A stretch of DNA of 64,000 nt, taken from JANOSH01 sp031415695. GTDB taxonomy: Bacteria > Actinomycetota > Acidimicrobiia > Acidimicrobiales > Ilumatobacteraceae. Made by a program: the position numbers and the translations under genes. Where the stretch lies: positions 1 through 64,000 of the forward strand of contig JANOSH010000011.1 in assembly GCA_031415695.1 (NCBI GenBank). Reading direction: 5' to 3'. Each line of letters starts with the position of its first letter. Position 1 is the first letter of the stretch. The notes beneath the pieces were generated by a model. That model saw nothing but the letters and a program-made list of their open reading frames with translations. It made no database searches and was not told the origin of the DNA. This document shows, piece by piece, positions 60,264 through 64,000 of this stretch.

Positions 60264-61378
60264 CCGAGGGCGACGAGCGGCTCGACGAACTGGGTGCGCA
60301 GGAACTCGGCGACGGGGCCGTTGGTCACGTGGCCGCCCACCGTATTCACACCGCCGACTAGAGCAGCGTCCTTGGCCACCGCGGCTCGAGCGCCATGAGC
60401 CGCAACAAGCGAGATGTACGGCAGCGTGGCGTTCGTGAGTGCGTAGGTGGATGTGTGAGGCACGGCTCCCGGCATGTTGCCGACGGCGTAGTGGATTACA
60501 CCGTGCTTCACATACACCGGGTCCTTGTGCGTGGTTTCGTGGATGGTCTCGATACAGCCGCCTTGATCGACGGCAACGTCGACGATGACCGCGCCCTTCT
60601 TCATGCTGCGAACCATGTCTTCGGAAACAACCACAGGCGCTCGCCCGCCCGCGACGAGTACCGCGCCAATCACGAGGTCGGCGTCGGCAACTGCTCGTTC
60701 GACTGCCCCACGGTTGGACGCCAACGTGATGATTCTGCCCTTGTGGATCTGGTCGACAAAGCGGAGCCGGTCGAGATTTTTGTCGAGCAGCACTACTTCG
60801 GCCTCCATTCCGGCCGCGATCCACGCTGCGTTCCAACCGACATTGCCAGCCCCGAGCACGACCACCTTGGCTGGCCGAACTCCCGGTGCGCCACCGAGCA
60901 GCACGCCGCGCCCGCCATTGTGGGCTTCAAGGAAATGGGCACCCATCTGGGGTGCGAGGCGACCCGCTACTTCGCTCATGGGTGCGAGTAACGGCAACGC
61001 TCCGCCGGCGATTTGCACTGTCTCGTATGCGATTGCGGTGGTTCCCGCGGCGATGAGTGCCTTGGCAACCTCGGGGTATGCAGCGAGGTGCAGATAGGTG
61101 AACAGGGTGAGGTCGGCCCGTAGATATCCGAGTTCGACGCCCTGGGGTTCTTTGACCTTGACGACCATTTGCTGCGCCCAGGCGTCCTGCGCGGTCGGGA
61201 CGATGTCGGCTCCGGCGGCGCGGTATTCGGTGTCGGTGATTGAGCAGTTTTCGCCGGCGCCGGCTTGGACGAACACCTGAACACCGAGGCGTTCGAGTTC
61301 TCGAACGCCGTCGGGAGTCATGGCCACACGGCCCTCCGCAGTTTTGGTTTCGGTCGGGACGCCAACGGTGAGTGCCAT
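60260..61378 (-). CDS. ald: alanine dehydrogenase
   Basis: 372 residues; NAD-dependent L-alanine to pyruvate plus ammonia. N-terminal VGVPTETKTAEGRVAMTPDG, VKVKEPQGVELGYLR, catalytic THLHLAA-like FTYLHLAAYPE, MSEVAGRLAPQMGAHFLE, NAD site VVLGAGNVGWNAAWIA, and HYAVGNMPGAVPHTSTYAL. Full length for the family. CATGAT 6 nt upstream may be its -10. An Lrp regulator is divergently encoded 68 nt upstream, a frequent arrangement for ald control. Confidence 0.95.
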   Translation of the reverse strand: MALTVGVPTETKTAEGRVAMTPDGVRELERLGVQVFVQAGAGENCSITDTEYRAAGADIVPTAQDAWAQQMVVKVKEPQGVELGYLRADLTLFTYLHLAAYPEVAKALIAAGTTAIAYETVQIAGGALPLLAPMSEVAGRLAPQMGAHFLEAHNGGRGVLLGGAPGVRPAKVVVLGAGNVGWNAAWIAAGMEAEVVLLDKNLDRLRFVDQIHKGRIITLASNRGAVERAVADADLVIGAVLVAGGRAPVVVSEDMVRSMKKGAVIVDVAVDQGGCIETIHETTHKDPVYVKHGVIHYAVGNMPGAVPHTSTYALTNATLPYISLVAAHGARAAVAKDAALVGGVNTVGGHVTNGPVAEFLRTQFVEPLVALG

Positions 61379-61445
61379 ATGACCATCATGGCGATTCGAG
61401 CACCGTGGGTGTCACCGAATGCGTCGTGGATCTAGCATGTCGGCC

Positions 61446-61886
61446 GTGGATTTTGTTTCACTTGACAGTACTGACCATCGAATCATCGGCATATTGCAAC
61501 GCGACGCTAGAATCAGCTGGCAGGCATTGGCCGTCGAAGTGCATCTATCGGCTTCGGCTGCTGCCGAACGGGTGCGCCGAATGGAACGTTCAGGTGCCAT
61601 CGAGGGCTATGCGGCCAGGGTTGATCCTGCGGCGATCGGACGACCGTTGCGTGCTGTTGTAGACGTGTCACTTCCGCCTGGTGGCGAACCCGAGGCGTTC
61701 GAGTCCCGATTGACCCAACGACCGGAGGTGGTGTTTGCCGCGTTCGTGACCGGCGCTGCCGACTATGAGGTGGTGGTCGACTGCGCCGGGCCCGAGGGCC
61801 TTGACGCATTCATACGGTGGCTGAAATCGGAGGGCGGGGCGGCACGAACCGAAAGCAAGGTGGTTCTTAGACGCGTCGTTGGCTGA
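61446..61886 (+). CDS. Lrp/AsnC-family regulator
   Basis: 146 residues: HTH (RIIGILQRDARISWQALAVE, VHLSASAAAERVRRMERSGA) and RAM effector domain (RAVVDVSLPPGGEPEAFESR). GTG 61446 is chosen because TAGCAT lies exactly 7 nt before it; the ATG at 61437 would lie inside that box. It is divergent from ald, so it probably controls alanine dehydrogenase in response to an amino acid. The 3' end overlaps the convergent aminotransferase by 20 nt. Confidence 0.85.
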   Translation: MDFVSLDSTDHRIIGILQRDARISWQALAVEVHLSASAAAERVRRMERSGAIEGYAARVDPAAIGRPLRAVVDVSLPPGGEPEAFESRLTQRPEVVFAAFVTGAADYEVVVDCAGPEGLDAFIRWLKSEGGAARTESKVVLRRVVG

Positions 61887-63222
61887 AACCGGTGCTTGCT
61901 TCGGTGAGTGCCGTGCGCAGGACATTGACGACTGAGCGAAGGTCATCGACATCGGCGATTAGCGGCGGCGACAACACGACAACGGGGTCGGCTCGGTCGT
62001 CGGCGCGACAATACAATCCCAATTCGTAGAGTCGGGGCGACAGCGTTTCTCGTAGCAGCCAGTCGCACTCGGCTTCGCTAAAGGTCTGGCGAGTGGCCTG
62101 ATCGCGAACAAGTTCCAGCACTCGGAAATAGCCGTCGCCACGAATGTCCCCAACGATTGGGATGTCTCTCAGTTCGTCGAGCATTGACCCGAAGGCATGC
62201 TCGTTGGCGAGCACGTTGCCGCACAGATCTTCGCGTTCCAGGATGTCGAGATTGGCGAGTGCAACAGCGCAGCTGACGGGATGACCTGCAAACGTTGCTC
62301 CGTGCAGGAATGTGGCACCTGCTTCGAGAAACGGTTCGACAATATGGTCAGTGACAATCATGCCGCCCATTGGCGCGTAGCCACTGGTGACACCTTTGGC
62401 GAACGTGATGATGTCGGGCTGGTACCCATACCGGTCGCAACCGAACATGTGACCGAGGCGCCCGAACGCGCAGATGACTTCATCGGAGACGAGGAGCACA
62501 CCGTACCGGTCGCAGATCTCGCGAACGCGGGCGAAGTACCCCTCGGGTGGCACGAGCGCTCCGCCGGTGTTTTGCATTGGTTCGAGAAACACGGCTGCGA
62601 CGGTTTCGGGGCCTTCCATCAAGATGCGTTGTTCGATGTCGTCGGCGCATCGCAGCGTGCATGCGTCGAGGTGGGCGCAGTCGATACACCGGTAGCGATT
62701 GGTGTTAGCGACCTTGATGGCGCCGGGCATTAACGGTTCAAACGGGGTGCGGATGCCCGGCACGGCCGAGATAGCGAGCGCGCCCATTGATGTGCCGTGG
62801 TATGCCATGTATCGGCTGAGCACCTTGTACCGGCCCGGTTGGCCGACCAGGTTGAAGTATTGGCGGGCGAGCTTCCACGCCGATTCGACTGCAGCTGATC
62901 CTGAATCGGTGAAGAACACCCTGTTGAGGCCATCGGGGGCTAAGGCCGCCAATCGGTCGGCCAATTCGAGGGCCGGTTCATTGCCGAACGACCAGGTGGG
63001 GAAGTACGCCAGCCGCTCCATCTGGCGTGCCGCTGCCGCTGCCAACTCGGCGCGCCCGTGGCCTACCTGTACGCAGAACAGGCCCGACAGGCCGTCGAAC
63101 AGCCGGTGTCCGTGGCTGTCCCTCACGTAGCAGCCATCGCCACGGGTGATGACAGGTAGCCCATGTTTTCGAACGCTGTCCAGTGGTGTGAACTGCCCCC
63201 AGAAATGGCGAGACGATGTCAC
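61867..63222 (-). CDS. class III (aspartate-family) aminotransferase with Cys-rich insert
   Basis: 451 residues. PLP enzyme of the omega-aminotransferase type: GLSGLFCVQVGHG, FFTDSGSAAVESAWKLAR, DEVICAFGRLGHMFG and the PLP lysine in ITFAKGVTSGYAPMGG. CIDCAHLDACTLRC near residue 175-190 places four cysteines together in an insert that could bind a metal. GTG start overlaps the Lrp stop by 4 nt. Third gene of the ALDH-Lrp-aminotransferase operon, so it probably transaminates a diamine, GABA-like or lysine-derived substrate. Confidence 0.88.
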   Translation of the reverse strand: MTSSRHFWGQFTPLDSVRKHGLPVITRGDGCYVRDSHGHRLFDGLSGLFCVQVGHGRAELAAAAARQMERLAYFPTWSFGNEPALELADRLAALAPDGLNRVFFTDSGSAAVESAWKLARQYFNLVGQPGRYKVLSRYMAYHGTSMGALAISAVPGIRTPFEPLMPGAIKVANTNRYRCIDCAHLDACTLRCADDIEQRILMEGPETVAAVFLEPMQNTGGALVPPEGYFARVREICDRYGVLLVSDEVICAFGRLGHMFGCDRYGYQPDIITFAKGVTSGYAPMGGMIVTDHIVEPFLEAGATFLHGATFAGHPVSCAVALANLDILEREDLCGNVLANEHAFGSMLDELRDIPIVGDIRGDGYFRVLELVRDQATRQTFSEAECDWLLRETLSPRLYELGLYCRADDRADPVVVLSPPLIADVDDLRSVVNVLRTALTEASTGFSQRRV

Positions 63223-63686
63223 CGTGCACCCCAGGTGAAGGTCTGCTTCGTGAGCCGAAGGTAGATAAAACTCTCCGATGACCGGACCCCGGGTACGGCG
63301 CGAATTCGTGAGGTGACTCCGAGCAGCGCCTCGTCGTCCTCGGCGACTACCTCGACGAGCAGGTCGAAACTGCCAGCAGTAATGACGACGTACTCGACAT
63401 CGATCATGGCTCCGACTGCTTCGCTCACCGGCTGCACGTCGCCCTCGACGTGTAGCCCAATCATGGCGACGCGCCGCCTGCCGAGCGACAACGGATCGGT
63501 GACTGCAACTACCTGCATGACGCCGCCATCGACAAGGCGCTGTACCCGTTGGCGCACTGCAGCCTCGGACAATCGCACCAGCTGAGCGAGTCGCGTGTAG
63601 GGCATTCGACCATCGACTTGCAACTGTTCGATGATCTGACGATCTGTCTCATCGATGATGAGCGCTGCCCGTTTCGGGGTGTTCAC
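63219..63686 (-). CDS. Lrp/AsnC-family regulator
   Basis: 155 residues: HTH (IDETDRQIIEQLQVDGRMPY, RLAQLVRLSEAAVRQRVQRL) and RAM domain (VAMIGLHVEGDVQPVSEAVG, YVVITAGSFDLLVEVVAEDD). GTG start at 63686 overlaps the aldehyde dehydrogenase stop by 4 nt; its own stop overlaps the aminotransferase start by 4 nt. It is thus embedded between the two catabolic genes and probably autoregulates the operon with the amino-acid substrate as ligand. Confidence 0.9.
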   Translation of the reverse strand: MNTPKRAALIIDETDRQIIEQLQVDGRMPYTRLAQLVRLSEAAVRQRVQRLVDGGVMQVVAVTDPLSLGRRRVAMIGLHVEGDVQPVSEAVGAMIDVEYVVITAGSFDLLVEVVAEDDEALLGVTSRIRAVPGVRSSESFIYLRLTKQTFTWGAR

Positions 63687-64000
63687 GACGTCTTGATCAT
63701 CACGTGCTTTAGCTCGGTGTAGGCCTCGATCGAGTATGCCGAGAGATCCTTTCCGACGCCCGATTGCTTGAAACCGCCGTGGGGCATTTCCGACACCAAC
63801 GGGCCATGCTCGTTGACCCACACGGTACCGAATTGCAAGGCGTTGGCGACCCGCATGGCCCGACCAATGTTGTTGGTCCACACGCTGGCGGCGAGTCCGA
63901 AGTCGACGCCGTTCGCCCATTTGATTGCTTCGGCCTCGTCGGAGAACTGCTGCACCGTGACTACGGGTCCGAACACCTCACGCTGAACGATCTCACTTGA
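63683..64000 (-). CDS. aldehyde dehydrogenase, C-terminal part (runs off the window)
   Basis: The last 105 residues of an NAD(P)-dependent aldehyde dehydrogenase: EIVQREVFGPVVTVQQFSDE, FGLAASVWTNNIGRAMRVAN, GTVWVNEHGPLVSEMPHGGF and KQSGVGKDLSAYSIEAYTEL. The E-x-FGPV and PHGG(F)KQSG motifs are diagnostic; the catalytic Cys lies beyond the window. Sequence and context fit the aminobutyraldehyde dehydrogenase type. First visible gene of the operon with Lrp and the class III aminotransferase. Confidence 0.92.
   Translation of the reverse strand, partial: SSEIVQREVFGPVVTVQQFSDEAEAIKWANGVDFGLAASVWTNNIGRAMRVANALQFGTVWVNEHGPLVSEMPHGGFKQSGVGKDLSAYSIEAYTELKHVMIKTS

Overview
The window looks like chromosomal DNA of a high-GC actinobacterium, most likely of the Acidimicrobiia (Ilumatobacter-like) type. 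The clues are: many genes with a TANNNT box 6-8 nt before an ATG/GTG and no Shine-Dalgarno sequence (leaderless transcription); F420/FMN-type enzymes (LLM oxidoreductase, PPOX protein); a mitochondrial-type aconitase; GltBD; and a secreted protein built from the roughly 95-residue 'RLLDTR...TDATAPGFVTVW...SNLN...GQTVPNL' module that is common in this lineage. This placement is inference from gene content, not a database match. I see no rRNA, tRNA, CRISPR array, intact transposase or prophage.

Layout. 0-7.3 kb: protein-tyrosine phosphatase, LldD-like FMN dehydrogenase, two divergent AI-2E-family permeases, a nitroreductase and a secreted metzincin with PPC and PKD domains. 7.3-16.9 kb: tandem 49-nt repeats, aconitase, a tandem pair of polysaccharide-deacetylase-like membrane proteins, GntR regulator, a coupled MBL hydrolase/VOC/nitroreductase run, PfkB kinase and enoyl-CoA hydratase. 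16.9-19.2 kb: a two-gene cassette of a membrane protein and a frameshifted P-loop ATPase. 19.4-29.3 kb: MFS exporter, a previously unlisted 33-residue membrane peptide, glutamate synthase gltBD, a LysM lipoprotein and a substrate-binding lipoprotein.

29.3-37.5 kb is an accessory island: a stand-alone AAA ATPase with a strong leaderless promoter, a RelBE-like and a MazEF-like toxin-antitoxin pair, two Uma2-family nucleases, an EamA exporter with a damaged divergent LysR gene, a methyltransferase, and a two-gene unit of a small secreted protein interrupted by an in-frame TGA and coupled by TAATG to a lipoprotein. That unit sits behind a 30-nt perfect palindrome containing (TA)8. 37.5-42.9 kb: an MDR dehydrogenase / LarA-like / acyltransferase operon divergent from fxsA across a perfect palindrome whose core recurs upstream of the fatty-acyl-reductase/HAD fusion at 49.3 kb. 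43-46.9 kb: a decayed secreted repeat protein, a YqeY protein, and a frameshifted gene of unknown function behind a 16-bp perfect inverted repeat with a truncated second copy.

46.9-64 kb is mostly metabolism: acyl reductase/HAD, lipoprotein, TetR, an alpha/beta-hydrolase remnant, an ASCH-like protein, ddl and divergent murF (peptidoglycan precursors), MFS, LLM oxidoreductase, an AbiEi/DUF559 protein flanked by paired palindromic repeats, acyl-CoA dehydrogenase, a HisD homologue, alanine dehydrogenase, and Lrp-class III aminotransferase-Lrp-aldehyde dehydrogenase genes suggesting amine or amino-acid catabolism. Frameshifts recur in accessory genes while long housekeeping genes (gltB, acn, murF, acyl reductase) are intact, which favours real gene decay over random sequence error, although assembly indels cannot be excluded.
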